Below, piece after piece: positions 8,621 through 17,998 of a DNA stretch of 64,000 nt. The notes beneath the pieces were generated by a model, which saw only the letters and a list, made by a program, of their open reading frames with translations, made no database searches and had not been told where the DNA came from. The stretch spans positions 304,246 through 368,245 of the forward strand of contig NZ_AOIO01000021.1 in assembly GCF_000337555.1 (NCBI RefSeq). The letters are read 5' to 3'. The position numbers were made by a program, and so were the translations under genes. Position 1 is the stretch's first letter, and every line of letters starts with the position of its first letter. Source of the stretch: Natrialba asiatica DSM 12278. Its GTDB lineage: Archaea > Halobacteriota > Halobacteria > Halobacteriales > Natrialbaceae.

Positions 8621-8971
8621 CTAATCCCGCAGGGCCTGCGCTTCGATGATGTCTCGGGTCAGTGTTTCGCCGCGCTGGCTCAGGGAATACGTTCCGTTGT
8701 CGCTATAGAGCAACCCGAACCCGTCCAACCGCCGGAGGTGATAGTTAAATTTTCCCTTGTCCTCGATCGATGCCGATTCCCGAAGCGTCGTGTACGAGAT
8801 CGGCTCCGACCGGTTGTACAACACGGTGAGAATTTCCAGTCGAATCGTGTTTGAAAGGACCGCTAACGCATCGGTGACGGTTTCGATCTCGTTCGCTTCC
8901 AGCGAGCGCTCGGCGGTCGACGGTTCGTGAGCGGCGTGGTTCTCTGAACAGAGCCAGTGCGGAATCGCCAT
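8621..8971 (-). CDS. ArsR-type winged-helix transcriptional regulator
   Basis: A 116-aa DNA-binding protein. The core TDALAVLSNTIRLEILTVLY opens a winged helix, followed by ISYTTLRESASIEDKGKFNYH (recognition helix region) and LRRLDGFGLLY with the wing; YSLSQRGETL follows. This is the layout of haloarchaeal ArsR-like regulators (DUF7347-type). An N-terminal CSENHAAHEP stretch could bind metal but has only one Cys. Start at ATG 8971. It reads toward azlCD 116 bases downstream and lies 76 bases from the S9 peptidase end; its targets are unknown. Confidence 0.85.
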   Translation of the reverse strand: MAIPHWLCSENHAAHEPSTAERSLEANEIETVTDALAVLSNTIRLEILTVLYNRSEPISYTTLRESASIEDKGKFNYHLRRLDGFGLLYSDNGTYSLSQRGETLTRDIIEAQALRD

Positions 8972-9047
8972 ACTCGATCGATCAGGCCCTGTGAGTATAA
9001 ACCTCGTCACGGCTTCCCGAAGGAACACATTGCTCCGTCAGCCGCCG

Positions 9048-11039
9048 TTACCTCGCTTCGCCGACCCGCCGCTCGAGAAAGTCCGCGAGCAGTTCGAACG
9101 TCCGGAGCTGCTGGCGCTGGTCGGTCGAGGCGTGGCCTTCCTCACCGAGTTCGCGATACTCGATGTCGCCGCCGGGGCTGGTCTCGTAACCCAGCGACTC
9201 GAGTTCGTCGCGGAACAGTCGGGCCTGCGAGACGGGGACCCGGCTGTCGTTGACGCCGTGGACCATCAGGAGCGGAGCCGCGAGGTTGTCGGCGTGGGTG
9301 ATCGGCGAGCGCTCCTCGTACAGGCCGGGATTCTCCGCGGGCGTGCCGAGGTACTTCTCCATGAGTTCGGTGCGATAGTGGGGCATCGTCGTCTCGTACT
9401 GCTCCTCGAGATCGGTCAGCCCGATCCAGGCGATGGCCGCGTCGTACAGGTCGGGATACTGGACCGCTTGCCAGTACGCCGAGTACCCCCCGTAGGACCC
9501 GCCGAAGACGACGACGCGGTCGGGATCGAGCCACTCCCGCGTTTCGAGGACGTGCTCCGCGGCCGTCGCCACGTCGCCCTGTTCGGCCCCGCCCCAGTCG
9601 TCGAGCAGGTGCTCGACGAACTCGCGGCCGCGGCCGGTCGAGCCGCGGTAGTTGACCTCCAGCACCGAAAAACCCTGCACGACTAGCATTTGCGTGTAGA
9701 GGTCAAATTCCGTGGCGTCCCGGGCGCGCGGCCCGCCGTGGATCTTGACGACGAGCGGCGACGGTCGTTCCCCGGAGTCGTACAGCAGCGCGCCGATCTC
9801 GAGTTCAGCCGCCGGTTCGTGGTCGACCGCCGCGGCGGGGGTCTCGGGAACGCCGTCGGATCGGACCGTGACGTACTCCGCGTCGGCGAACTCGTCGGGA
9901 GCGAACGGGCCGTATTCGGCTTCGAGAAGCGTCTCGAACGTGTCCGTTTCGAGGTCGTAGGCGAGCAGTTCCGGTCGGCTGGTCGGGCTGGTGTGCTGGA
10001 GCAGGAGCCGATTCTCGTCGATGCTCACGCCGCGTCGGCCGGGGTGGCCGACAGCCGTCACGCCCGCGGGTACGTCGAGTTCGCGGCCGTCGCCGCTTGC
10101 CACGTCGTAGACGACGGGGACTGTCTGTGCGTCGCGGGTGCGAAGCGCGAGAAATCGGTCGGCGGGGAGAAACCCCACCGCGGACTCCTCGAACTCGCCG
10201 TCGCCGTACCAAGTGACCGGAGCGTCGCCGTCGGTATCGATGTCCGTTCCCGCATCGGCACCGGCATCGGTACTGGTGTCCTCGAACGTCACGATCCCGG
10301 TTCGTCCAAGATCCGGCGTGTTGTCGGTGACGAGCAGTCGGGTCGAGTTCCCGTCCGGGTCTCCGCGTTCGGTTCCGCTCTTGACCCCGTTTCCCCGACC
10401 GCCCCCGCCGCCGCTCCACGCGACCGGAAACGCTTCCGCACCCACGTCGCCGAGGCCGAGGTTCTGCGGCTCGGAGCCGTCGGCGTTCGCGACGTACACG
10501 TCGAGGTTGTCGAAGTCGTCCGTCTCGTTGGTTGCGTACGCGATTCGGTCGTCACTCGGCGAAAACAGCGGATTTCTAGCAGCTCGTTCGTAGTCGGTCA
10601 GTTTGCTGAACTCGTCGGCGGGACGGTCGTAGCGGTGGACGTTCATCTGGCCGTCCGCGTTCGTGTTGACCAGGAGCGTGTCACCGTCGGCGCTGACATC
10701 TTGCAGCGTCGCCTGACCGTCGAGTTCAAGGACGGACTCGGCCGTCCCGTCACGGGTGAGTGCGTAGATGTCGTTTTGCTCGTCGCCGTCGTCGTCGCGG
10801 TGGAAGAACACGCGGTCGCCGTCGGCGTCCCAGCGGAGGAACCAGCGGGCGTTGCGCGGGACGTCGCCGTCGGACCACCGGTCGAGTTCACCGGTTTCGG
10901 TGTCGAGGACGTGAAGCTGGTTGCGGCCGGTGGTGTCGTAGTAGAACGCGACGTCGCGCCCGTTCGGCGAGAGGGTCGGATGGGCGATCGTCGGAAGTGA
11001 TGCGAGGGCTTCGAGCGCGTCTCCGTCGTCCTTGCTCAT
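9048..11039 (-). CDS. S9 family serine peptidase (acylaminoacyl-peptidase/prolyl oligopeptidase-like)
   Basis: A 663-aa cytoplasmic peptidase. The N-terminal part is a beta-propeller of WD/PD40-like blades (HPTLSPNGRDVAFYY, NPLFSPSDDRIAYAT); the C-terminal third is the alpha/beta hydrolase domain with nucleophile Ser515 in GGSYGGYSAYW, acid Asp598 in HGVNDSRVP and base His636 in EEGHAS. These form the S9C-type triad. A Gly/Arg-rich stretch in the propeller (SGGGGGRGNG) looks like an insertion loop. Start at ATG 11039 (MSKDDGDALEALASLPTIAHP). The role is probably turnover of short peptides. Confidence 0.92.
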   Translation of the reverse strand: MSKDDGDALEALASLPTIAHPTLSPNGRDVAFYYDTTGRNQLHVLDTETGELDRWSDGDVPRNARWFLRWDADGDRVFFHRDDDGDEQNDIYALTRDGTAESVLELDGQATLQDVSADGDTLLVNTNADGQMNVHRYDRPADEFSKLTDYERAARNPLFSPSDDRIAYATNETDDFDNLDVYVANADGSEPQNLGLGDVGAEAFPVAWSGGGGGRGNGVKSGTERGDPDGNSTRLLVTDNTPDLGRTGIVTFEDTSTDAGADAGTDIDTDGDAPVTWYGDGEFEESAVGFLPADRFLALRTRDAQTVPVVYDVASGDGRELDVPAGVTAVGHPGRRGVSIDENRLLLQHTSPTSRPELLAYDLETDTFETLLEAEYGPFAPDEFADAEYVTVRSDGVPETPAAAVDHEPAAELEIGALLYDSGERPSPLVVKIHGGPRARDATEFDLYTQMLVVQGFSVLEVNYRGSTGRGREFVEHLLDDWGGAEQGDVATAAEHVLETREWLDPDRVVVFGGSYGGYSAYWQAVQYPDLYDAAIAWIGLTDLEEQYETTMPHYRTELMEKYLGTPAENPGLYEERSPITHADNLAAPLLMVHGVNDSRVPVSQARLFRDELESLGYETSPGGDIEYRELGEEGHASTDQRQQLRTFELLADFLERRVGEAR

Positions 11040-11148
11040 CGTGACCACATCACTCTCTGATAGCTTAATAATTAGGGAATTATCATGTTGTTCAGTCGGA
11101 GCAGGACCCCCACAAACCCTTTTGGCCATCAGTGCCGTACGTCAAATC

Positions 11149-11796
11149 ATGTACGTGCGGGACGCGAAAAACAGGGAAGAGGTCTGGCTGCTCGATCATA
11201 TCGAGTCGATGGGGCTCGACGACACGGCGTTCCGCTCGCGCGACTACGTCGTCGCCGTGGACGAAGAGTCCGGGGAAAAGGCCGGATTCGGCCGGATACG
11301 AATTCACAAGGATCACAGCGGGACCGAGACGGGTGAGAGCGACGACGGTGACGGTAACGAGACTGGGGCGACTCGAGAGGAGCCTGCCGAAGTCTGCGAA
11401 CTGACCAGTATCGGCGTACTCGAGTCCTGGCGCAGACAGGGCGTCGGTGCTCACGTCATCGAACGACTGATCGAGTACGCCAGCGACGAGGGGTTCGAAA
11501 CGGTCTACTCGCTGACCGGCGAGAGCGCCTACGTGGCCCAGTTCGGCTTTCGGCGGATCGAGGAGTCGCAACTCCCGGCGGTCCTCCAGGAGCGCCTCTC
11601 GGAGAAACGCGACCGAACCGACCCCGATGCCGTCGCACTCGCTATCGACGTCGACCAATTCCGAATGCCGGACCGCCTTCGAGAGGCGTTCAAACGCGCT
11701 CCGGAAGGCCGGTCGACGGCCTCGGACGACGACTCCGCCGAGGACTTCGGAATCGATCCTGACTCGGCGACTTACAAGTACGATACCGGACGGTAG
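11149..11796 (+). CDS. GNAT-family N-acetyltransferase
   Basis: A 215-aa protein whose centre has the acetyl-CoA site: CELTSIGVLESWRRQGVGAH (motif A with R/Q-x-x-G-x-G/A) followed by VIERLIEYASDEGFETVYSL and YVAQFGFRRIEE (motif B). A low-complexity acidic insertion (GTETGESDDGDGNETGATRE) splits strands 3 and 4, unlike most GNATs. Start at ATG 11149 (MYVRDAKNREEVWLLD); upstream codons overlap the divergent peptidase promoter. The acceptor substrate is unknown. Its stop touches the stop of the next, convergent gene. Confidence 0.88.
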   Translation: MYVRDAKNREEVWLLDHIESMGLDDTAFRSRDYVVAVDEESGEKAGFGRIRIHKDHSGTETGESDDGDGNETGATREEPAEVCELTSIGVLESWRRQGVGAHVIERLIEYASDEGFETVYSLTGESAYVAQFGFRRIEESQLPAVLQERLSEKRDRTDPDAVALAIDVDQFRMPDRLREAFKRAPEGRSTASDDDSAEDFGIDPDSATYKYDTGR

Positions 11797-12021
11797 TCAC
11801 GGCTGTCGATCGAACCCGTGGCGGAACGCAACCCACGCGATCGCGCTCACGCCGAGAATCGGCGGCAGAATCACGAATCCCCACAGCGGATCGAGTCCCC
11901 ACCAGACCAGGATGACGAGATAGAAGAGTCCGAGCAAGAGAAACGGCAGCACGTACAGCGCCGCTCGACGCCGATTACGCGGTTTATCGGTTGTCGACTG
12001 TGGCGGAAGCGACGATCCCAT
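11797..12021 (-). CDS. Small two-helix membrane protein
   Basis: A 74-aa protein with two hydrophobic segments: AALYVLPFLLLGLFYLVILVW and LWGFVILPPILGVSAIAWVAF, separated by a short loop with WGLDP. The N-terminus is polar and basic (DKPRNRRR), so it is probably cytoplasmic by the positive-inside rule. The stop codon directly abuts that of the acetyltransferase (11794-11796) with no intergenic base. Function unknown; such short proteins are common in haloarchaea. Confidence 0.7.
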   Translation of the reverse strand: MGSSLPPQSTTDKPRNRRRAALYVLPFLLLGLFYLVILVWWGLDPLWGFVILPPILGVSAIAWVAFRHGFDRQP

Positions 12022-12238
12022 ATCGGTGATTCAGTCACGGAAGACAAAAACGGATGTGGCGATTATAGTGAGAGTAACGGAGTCAATCAAGTCCGAGGAA
12101 GAATGCCCCCGGCCGAACGAACCACACATCCGATCCGGAATGCCACGTAGCGATGGACGCAGCGACTGAGAAAGGGACGAAAACAAGTACCAGCACAGCG
12201 AGCAATACAAGCGGACATAGTGACAGCCCAAGCTACCC

Positions 12239-12520
12239 ATGGACACTGACGACACGACCCGCGTCTGGCTCGTCGAACGCACCTACTCGGACGACGAACT
12301 CAACCTCATCATCCTGGTGTACGCCACGACGGACGGACGCTACTACCACCGCCGAGAACGTGCACTTCCGAGTTTTACGGGCCCGGCTCGCGAGACGAAA
12401 GCGGGTCTCTCAGTGACGGCCGACGAACTCGGAACGGTCGATGACCACTCAACGCGAGAGCGCTACGCCGCCGAAGCCGCACGCGTCGCAGAAGAGCACG
12501 ACCCCGATGACGCTATTTAG
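12239..12520 (+). CDS. Conserved small haloarchaeal protein of unknown function
   Basis: A 93-aa acidic protein (MDTDDTTRVWLVERTYSDDE). The beta-rich N-terminal half with LNLIILVYATTDGRYYHRRE is followed by a helical tail (STRERYAAEAARVAEEHDPD). The pattern looks conserved rather than random: acid-rich and without cysteine. It lies 105 bases before the methylmalonyl-CoA mutase gene on the same strand, but there is no direct link in function. No catalytic motif seen. Confidence 0.65.
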   Translation: MDTDDTTRVWLVERTYSDDELNLIILVYATTDGRYYHRRERALPSFTGPARETKAGLSVTADELGTVDDHSTRERYAAEAARVAEEHDPDDAI

Positions 12521-12625
12521 GAACGAACCCGACCAGCGACGGCCGCGCCCTGTCGGCTCGCTATTCGATGGCAAACAAGGCGCGTTCATCAACCTTCAAG
12601 CCCTGCCCGGTCGACGGTATTCATA

Positions 12626-14308
12626 ATGTTCGATCCCGACGAACTCGAGGAGATCCGTGCCGGACGGGACGACTGGCGGGAGACGGAGGTCGACCCGATC
12701 CTCGACCGATTCGGTGAACGCCAGGAGACGTTCACGACGGATACGGGCGGTCAGGAGGTCGATCGACTCTATACGCCCGCCGACGTGGCCGGTCTCGATT
12801 ACCAGGACGATCTCGGCTATCCGGGCGAGCCACCCTATACACGCGGCGTCTACTCGACCGGCTACCGCGGTCGACTGTGGACCATGCGCCAGTACGCCGG
12901 CTTCTCGACGCCGGCGGACACGAACGAACGCTATCACTACCTGCTCGATCAGGGCCAGACCGGGCTCTCGATGGCGTTCGACCTGCCGACACAGATGGGC
13001 TACGACTCCGACGCGGACATGGCCGCCGGCGAGGTCGGCAAGGCCGGCGTCGCCATCGACTCGCTCGCCGACATGGAAACCGTCTTCGACGGCATCCCCC
13101 TCGACGAGGTCTCCACCTCGATGACGATCAACGCGCCCGCATCCGTCCTGCTCGCGATGTACATCGCCGTCGGCGACCAGCAGGGCGTCGACCGCGAGGA
13201 GCTTCGGGGCACCATCCAGAACGACCTCCTCAAGGAGTACATCGCTCGCAACACCTACATCTATCCGCCCGAACCCTCGATGCGGATCATCACGGATATC
13301 TTCGAGTTCTGCGCCGAGGAAACCCCGAAGTTCAACACCATCTCCATTTCGGGCTACCACATCCGCGAGGCCGGATCGACGGCCGCCCAAGAACTCGCCT
13401 TTACCCTGGGGAACGGCATCGAGTACGTCGAGGCGGCACTCGAGGCCGGCCTGGACGTCGACGAGTTCGCGCCGCAGCTCTCTTTCTTTTTCAACGGGCA
13501 CAACAACATCTTCGAGGAGGTGGCGAAGTTCCGCGCCGCCCGCCGGATGTGGCACGATATCATGGACGAGCGTTTCGACGCGCAGAACCCCAAATCGAAG
13601 CAGCTCAAGTTCCACACCCAGACGGCGGGCTCGATGCTGACGGCCCAGCAGATCGAGAACAACGTCGTCCGGGTGGCCTACCAGGCTCTCGCCGCGGTGC
13701 TCGGCGGAACCCAGAGCCTGCACACGAACGGCAAGGACGAGGCGCTGGCGCTGCCGACCGAGGAGTCCGTCCGAACCGCGCTTCGAACCCAGCAGATCCT
13801 CGCCCACGAGTCGGGTGCAGCAGATACCATCGACCCGCTCGCCGGCAGCTACTACGTCGAATCGCTGACCGACGACGTCGAGGAAGAAGCCTACGAGATT
13901 CTGGACGAAGTCGACAGCCGCGGCGGCATGTTAGACGCCGTTGAACAGCAGTGGGTCCAGCGCCAGATCCAGGACACCGCCTTCGACCGCCAGAAGGAAA
14001 TCGAGGACAACGAGCGGATTATCGTCGGCGTCAACGAGTTCGAAGTCGACGAGGACCCCGAGATGGACGTCCAGGAGGTGACCGAGGAGGACGAACGACG
14101 ACAGATCGACAACGCCGAGTCCGTCCGCGAGGACCGGGACGAGGAAACCGTCGACGCGGCGCTCGAATCCCTGCGCGAGGCCGCACGAGACGGAGAGAAC
14201 CTCATGCCGTACATCATCGAGGCGGTGAAGGCGTACGCGACGGTCGGCGAGATCTGTAACGTGCTCCGCGACGAGTTCGGGGAATATCAACCCGGCAGTG
14301 CGGTGTAG
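12626..14308 (+). CDS. mcmA: Methylmalonyl-CoA mutase, large (catalytic) subunit
   Basis: A 560-aa catalytic subunit that isomerises methylmalonyl-CoA and succinyl-CoA with adenosylcobalamin. Family signatures are [20 protein letters not shown] (CoA-channel start of the TIM barrel), [37 protein letters not shown] and [14 protein letters not shown]. It lacks the C-terminal B12-binding domain (DxHxxG), so it is the large-subunit type that needs a separate small subunit, not present in this window. Methylmalonyl-CoA epimerase lies downstream at 17317. It fits propionyl-CoA assimilation and possibly the methylaspartate pathway of haloarchaea. Confidence 0.95.
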   Translation: MFDPDELEEIRAGRDDWRETEVDPILDRFGERQETFTTDTGGQEVDRLYTPADVAGLDYQDDLGYPGEPPYTRGVYSTGYRGRLWTMRQYAGFSTPADTNERYHYLLDQGQTGLSMAFDLPTQMGYDSDADMAAGEVGKAGVAIDSLADMETVFDGIPLDEVSTSMTINAPASVLLAMYIAVGDQQGVDREELRGTIQNDLLKEYIARNTYIYPPEPSMRIITDIFEFCAEETPKFNTISISGYHIREAGSTAAQELAFTLGNGIEYVEAALEAGLDVDEFAPQLSFFFNGHNNIFEEVAKFRAARRMWHDIMDERFDAQNPKSKQLKFHTQTAGSMLTAQQIENNVVRVAYQALAAVLGGTQSLHTNGKDEALALPTEESVRTALRTQQILAHESGAADTIDPLAGSYYVESLTDDVEEEAYEILDEVDSRGGMLDAVEQQWVQRQIQDTAFDRQKEIEDNERIIVGVNEFEVDEDPEMDVQEVTEEDERRQIDNAESVREDRDEETVDAALESLREAARDGENLMPYIIEAVKAYATVGEICNVLRDEFGEYQPGSAV

Positions 14309-14478
14309 GTAGAAGCCGCTATTAGGCGGGAGTAATCCCCGTTTAGGTATCGTCGTTTCCCCGCCGCACTCGAACGTGAGCGCCGCGTTTCGGGGCCAAT
14401 ACACGATTGACCCGCAAATTCGAAGGAACGGTCGCTGTTGTTTATCCAATCACCAGCCGACGCGGTGGTGAGTGCACG

Positions 14479-16980
14479 ATGAGCAAACACGAGCACGAAC
14501 GCGATTCTGAACCGACGGGCGAGGACATCGACGAGTACGAGTATCACCGATCGGACGGCGCGTCCTGGTTACCCACACGACGGCGAATGCTCCAGGCGAC
14601 CGCCGCCGCGGGCGGGCTTACCGCCGTCAGTTCGCTCGGGCTCGCACAGAACGGCGAGACGATCGAACTCGGCGGCGAGACGAGCGGCTGGGTCGGCCAG
14701 TCGCCGTCCGACATCGAGGGCGAGACGAATCCCACGCTCGAACTCGAGGAGGGAACTACCTACGAGGTCACGTGGGAGAACCTCGACGGCGCCGCACACA
14801 ACATCGTCATCGTCGACGGCGACGGCGGCGAGATCGAGCGTACCGAACTCATGAGCGAGGAGGGCGAGACGCAGACGCTCGAGTTCGACGCGACGAGCGA
14901 GATGGCCGAGTACTACTGCGAACCCCACCGAGCGACGATGCGAGGGGACATCTCGATCGGCGGGAACGGCGGGGCCGACGACGGAACGGAGGAGGAGACG
15001 GACGCCGAACCGTTCTTCCAGCCCGGGGCGGAGATCGGCCTGCAGACGATCGGCGAGGGGATGACGGCACCCACGGACTTCGCCGCCGTCGAAGGCGAGG
15101 ACCGATACTTCGTCGCCGACCAGACGGGCGAGCTCTGGGTCATCGACGGCGATGGCGTTCAGGACGAGCCGTTCATCGACGTGAGCGATCGCCTCGTCGA
15201 ACTCGGGACGTTCGAGGGGAGTTACGCGGATCCGGATCAAGACTACGACGAGCGGGGACTGCTCGGCGTCGAGTTGCATCCGGAGTTCACCGACAACGGA
15301 CGATTCTTCCTGCACTACAGCGCGCCGCCGAACGACGAGACGCCAGAGGGCTGGAGTCACGTTGAAGTTGTCGCCGAGTTCCAGGCGAACGACGATCTGA
15401 CGCAGGGGGAACCGGATTCCGAACGAGTGCTGATGGAGTTCCAGAAGCCCCAGTACAACCACGACGCCGGGCCGATGGCGTTCGGTCCGGACGGTTGCCT
15501 GTACGTGCCGATGGGCGACGGCGGCGGAGCGAACGACGATATGGAGGGCCACGTCGAGGACTGGTACGACGAGAACGCGGGCGGGAACGGACAGGACGTG
15601 AGTGAGAACCTCCTCGGCGGGATTCATCGGATCGACGTCAGTAGCGGAGCGACGGAGACCGGTGATACCGATACCGAGGAAGGCGTCGGTACCGACGACG
15701 AGATGGCTACCGACACCGAGTCGGACTCCGAGATCGGCAATGAAACCGATACCGAGACGAGCACCGCCGAAGCTGAGAACGAGACGGAAACCGATACCGA
15801 GACCGAGACCGATACCGATACTGGAACCGACCCCGGAACCGGCGACAAACCGTACGGCATTCCGGAGGACAACCCCCTCGTCGACGAGGAAGAGGGCCTC
15901 GACGAGTACTACGCGTGGGGCTTCCGAAACCCGTTCGGCATCTCGTTCGACAGCGAGGGACGACTGTTCGCCTCCGACGCCGGACAGGACCTCTACGAGG
16001 AGGCAAACATCGTCGAATCCGGCGGCAACTACGGCTGGAACGTCAAGGAGGGAACGCACTGTTTCAGCACGGACACGCCGAGCGATCCGCCGGAAGACTG
16101 TCCCGACACGGCCACCGACGAAGCGCCGTACAACGGGCAGGAACTCCAGGATCCGATCGTCGAGTATCCCCACGTCTACAACGGCGAGATGGTCGGGATC
16201 ACGATCATCGGCGGCCACGTCTACGAGAGCAGCCAGATCGAAAATCTCCAAGGCAAGTACATCTTCGGCGACTGGACCGCCGACCCGTCGCGCCAGGAAC
16301 CCGCCGGTCGACTGCTCGCAGCGACCGATCCCGACGGAACGACGGGCGGTGGGGAGACCGACGAGACAACGACCGATGACGAAACCGCCGGGGAAACGAC
16401 CGACAACGGCACCGAATCCGAAGGCAATACCACCGCTACGGACACGACCAATAACACGACCGAATCGGCCGACACGACCGGCAACGAAACCGTCGACAAC
16501 ACCACCGCAGAGAACGGTACCAACGGGATGGCCGACTCCAACGAGACGGTCACCAACGATACCGAGAACGGAACGACCGACGACACCGCTGACGACGGGA
16601 CCGCCGACGACGGGACCACCGACGATCAAGCAGTCCCGCGGGACGAACTCTGGGAGATGGAAGAACTCCAGGTCTCGGGCACCGACGACGGCTCGTTCCC
16701 CTACTTCGTCCGCCAATTCGGCCAGGACTCCGACGGCAACGTCTACGTCCTCGCGAACCAGGAAGGCGTCCCCGAAGGCGATACCGGCGTCGTCATGGAG
16801 TTCGTCGCACCCGACGAGGGCGAAGAACTCTCGATGCCGGATACCGAGGACGCGGACGAACAGGAAACGGACGAAGAAGCGACCGAAGACACGCAGGACG
16901 AACCCGTCGGCGAGGACGGTAACGAAACGACCGGAAACGAGTCCACCGAAACCGACGGCAACGAAACGATCGAGGAGTAA
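14479..16980 (+). CDS. Secreted cupredoxin fused to soluble glucose/sorbosone dehydrogenase-like propeller
   Basis: An 833-aa exported protein. An N-terminal Tat-type signal (TRRRMLQATAAAGGLTAVSS, residues about 34-53) is followed by a blue-copper cupredoxin domain (about 60-155) with ligands His in AAHNIV and the cluster C-x2-H-x4-M of YYCEPHRATM. From about 180 comes a beta-propeller with sGDH/HHIP signatures: RGLLGVELHPEF, FGPDGCLYVPMGDGGG, GFRNPFGISFD, YGWNVKEGTHC and GKYIFGDW. Two Thr/Glu/Asp-rich linkers (residues about 393-455 and 623-717) interrupt the propeller and carry many N-x-T sequons. Probably an extracellular redox enzyme passing electrons to copper; the substrate is unknown. 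Confidence 0.88.
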   Translation: MSKHEHERDSEPTGEDIDEYEYHRSDGASWLPTRRRMLQATAAAGGLTAVSSLGLAQNGETIELGGETSGWVGQSPSDIEGETNPTLELEEGTTYEVTWENLDGAAHNIVIVDGDGGEIERTELMSEEGETQTLEFDATSEMAEYYCEPHRATMRGDISIGGNGGADDGTEEETDAEPFFQPGAEIGLQTIGEGMTAPTDFAAVEGEDRYFVADQTGELWVIDGDGVQDEPFIDVSDRLVELGTFEGSYADPDQDYDERGLLGVELHPEFTDNGRFFLHYSAPPNDETPEGWSHVEVVAEFQANDDLTQGEPDSERVLMEFQKPQYNHDAGPMAFGPDGCLYVPMGDGGGANDDMEGHVEDWYDENAGGNGQDVSENLLGGIHRIDVSSGATETGDTDTEEGVGTDDEMATDTESDSEIGNETDTETSTAEAENETETDTETETDTDTGTDPGTGDKPYGIPEDNPLVDEEEGLDEYYAWGFRNPFGISFDSEGRLFASDAGQDLYEEANIVESGGNYGWNVKEGTHCFSTDTPSDPPEDCPDTATDEAPYNGQELQDPIVEYPHVYNGEMVGITIIGGHVYESSQIENLQGKYIFGDWTADPSRQEPAGRLLAATDPDGTTGGGETDETTTDDETAGETTDNGTESEGNTTATDTTNNTTESADTTGNETVDNTTAENGTNGMADSNETVTNDTENGTTDDTADDGTADDGTTDDQAVPRDELWEMEELQVSGTDDGSFPYFVRQFGQDSDGNVYVLANQEGVPEGDTGVVMEFVAPDEGEELSMPDTEDADEQETDEEATEDTQDEPVGEDGNETTGNESTETDGNETIEE
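15650..15845 (+). repeat. Low-complexity Thr/Glu/Asp-coding repeat (linker 1)
   Basis: Degenerate short repeats of ACCGATACCGAGAC type encode a T-D-T-E-rich stretch inside the propeller of the secreted fusion protein. The repeat unit is roughly six bases (Thr-Asp or Glu-Thr), so it could expand or contract by slippage. It lies between the GGIHRIDVSS strand and the KPYGIPEDNP segment, where sGDH proteins normally have a short loop. Confidence 0.7.
16345..16635 (+). repeat. Low-complexity Thr/Asn/Asp-coding repeat (linker 2)
   Basis: Repeated ACGACC and GACGGGACC-type units code for a long Thr/Asn/Asp/Glu-rich segment in the same secreted protein. The segment has many N-x-T/S sequons (NTT, NET, NGT), candidate N-glycosylation sites that would protect an exposed linker outside the cell. 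It separates the GRLLAATDPDG strand from the last propeller strand (FPYFVRQFGQDSDGNVYVLA). Confidence 0.7.
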
Positions 16981-17316
16981 CGCGAGTCGGGCTCGCTAGC
17001 CGCTCGCGGATCAACCGCACCTTATTTTTGAGCTCCCGTGACGGGTATTCGTGGACGCTCCACGTTCGAAGTCGCGCTCGAACAGTTCGCGCCCGTAAAA
17101 CTCGGATTGACGCGGCTGTAGGCGGCCATTAGAGCGGGACCCCGTCGCGCTGTCACGGCACTGTCACGGCGTTTCGTCCGTCTCGGACGGCGATACCCAA
17201 CGCACCTACAACCGGGCAACGATCGGCCGCGTCGCGATTCGGTGGCCACCGCTATCCCCCTCGTGAGACCTGCAGCAACCCTTCGATATTTGCCGTTGCT
17301 CGAACACACCTCTGAC
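16981..17316. other. Intergenic region with direct repeat and small hairpin
   Basis: No gene is seen. CTGTCACGGC occurs twice in tandem (17150-17159 and 17161-17170), followed by an inverted repeat CGTCCG-TCT-CGGACG (17175-17189). TTATTTTTG at about 17022-17030 could be part of a terminator for the upstream gene. The epimerase promoter should lie in the last 60 bases (TTCGATATTTGCC, about 35 bases before its ATG). Confidence 0.4.
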
Positions 17317-17700
17317 ATGCACTTCGACCACGCCGGCATCGCCACCGAGAACGCAACCGAACTCGCCGAACGCTACGCCGCCCTGTTCGACCTCGAAATC
17401 GCGCACGAAGAGACGTTCGACGGCATGCGCGTCGTCTTTCTCGATTGTGGGAACGGCTACTTCGAACTCCTCGAACCAACCGAAGGGGGGACCATCGCTC
17501 AATACATCGAATCGAACGGTGCCGGCATCCACCACCTCGCCCTCGCGACCGACGACATCGACGACGCGCTCGACACCGTCCGCACCCACGACGTGTCCCT
17601 CGTCGACGAGGAGCCCCGCCCCGGCGCGTGGGGACATACCGTCGCGTTCTTGCACCCAGCGGATACTGGCGGGATTCTGATCGAACTCGTCGAGCACTAA
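17317..17700 (+). CDS. mce: Methylmalonyl-CoA epimerase
   Basis: A 127-aa VOC-fold enzyme that interconverts (S)- and (R)-methylmalonyl-CoA. Signatures are the N-terminal MHFDHAGIATENA with metal His, FLDCGNGYFELLEP with metal Glu, GAGIHHLALATDD with the second metal His, and the C-terminal GGILIELVEH with Glu. The paired half-domains and the FELLEP motif separate it from other VOC proteins. Start at ATG 17317. It works directly upstream of the mutase encoded at 12626-14308; the two genes are in the same orientation but separated by the secreted fusion gene. Confidence 0.92.
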   Translation: MHFDHAGIATENATELAERYAALFDLEIAHEETFDGMRVVFLDCGNGYFELLEPTEGGTIAQYIESNGAGIHHLALATDDIDDALDTVRTHDVSLVDEEPRPGAWGHTVAFLHPADTGGILIELVEH

Positions 17701-17803
17701 GGACGACGCTGCCGTCACTCGGCTCTCGGGTCTCGTTCTCAGCGTTGGCACTCCCTACTCCGTGGAGCGTCGCACAAAATACGAAATTGACTCGTCGGCC
17801 GCG

Positions 17804-17998
17804 TTACAGTCGGGTGACGTTCGTCGCCCGCGGGCCCTTGTCTGCCTGTTCGATGTCGAACTCGAGTTCTGTACCTTCTTCGAGGTCTGGACCGCCAACG
17901 TCCTCCATGTGGAAGAATACGTCGTCGTCCGCGTCCTCAGTTTCGATGAAGCCGTAGCCGCCAGTGTCGTTGAAGAAATCGACAGTTCCTTTCGCCAT
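17804..17998 (-). CDS. cspA: Cold-shock domain protein
   Basis: A 64-aa single-strand nucleic-acid-binding OB-fold protein. RNP1-like GGYGFIET and RNP2-like DVFFHMEDV are present, and the C-terminus has KGPRATNVTRL as in haloarchaeal CspA. Start at ATG 17998 (MAKGTVDFFND). It is very similar to the second copy at 48454-48660, which differs mainly by an acidic insertion after GFISTD. It acts as an RNA chaperone under cold or general stress. Monocistronic with its own upstream region. Confidence 0.95.
   Translation of the reverse strand: MAKGTVDFFNDTGGYGFIETEDADDDVFFHMEDVGGPDLEEGTELEFDIEQADKGPRATNVTRL

Noticed and set aside
15650..15845. CRISPR-like repeat array
   Set aside because: The repeats are 6-base, in frame and coding for Thr/Asp/Glu; there are no spacers of constant length.
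14569..16716. A 700-codon open frame on the minus strand opposite the secreted fusion gene
   Set aside because: Its composition (Val/Gly/Arg repeats) mirrors the GC-rich third-position bias of the true gene; no motif, start context or family pattern.
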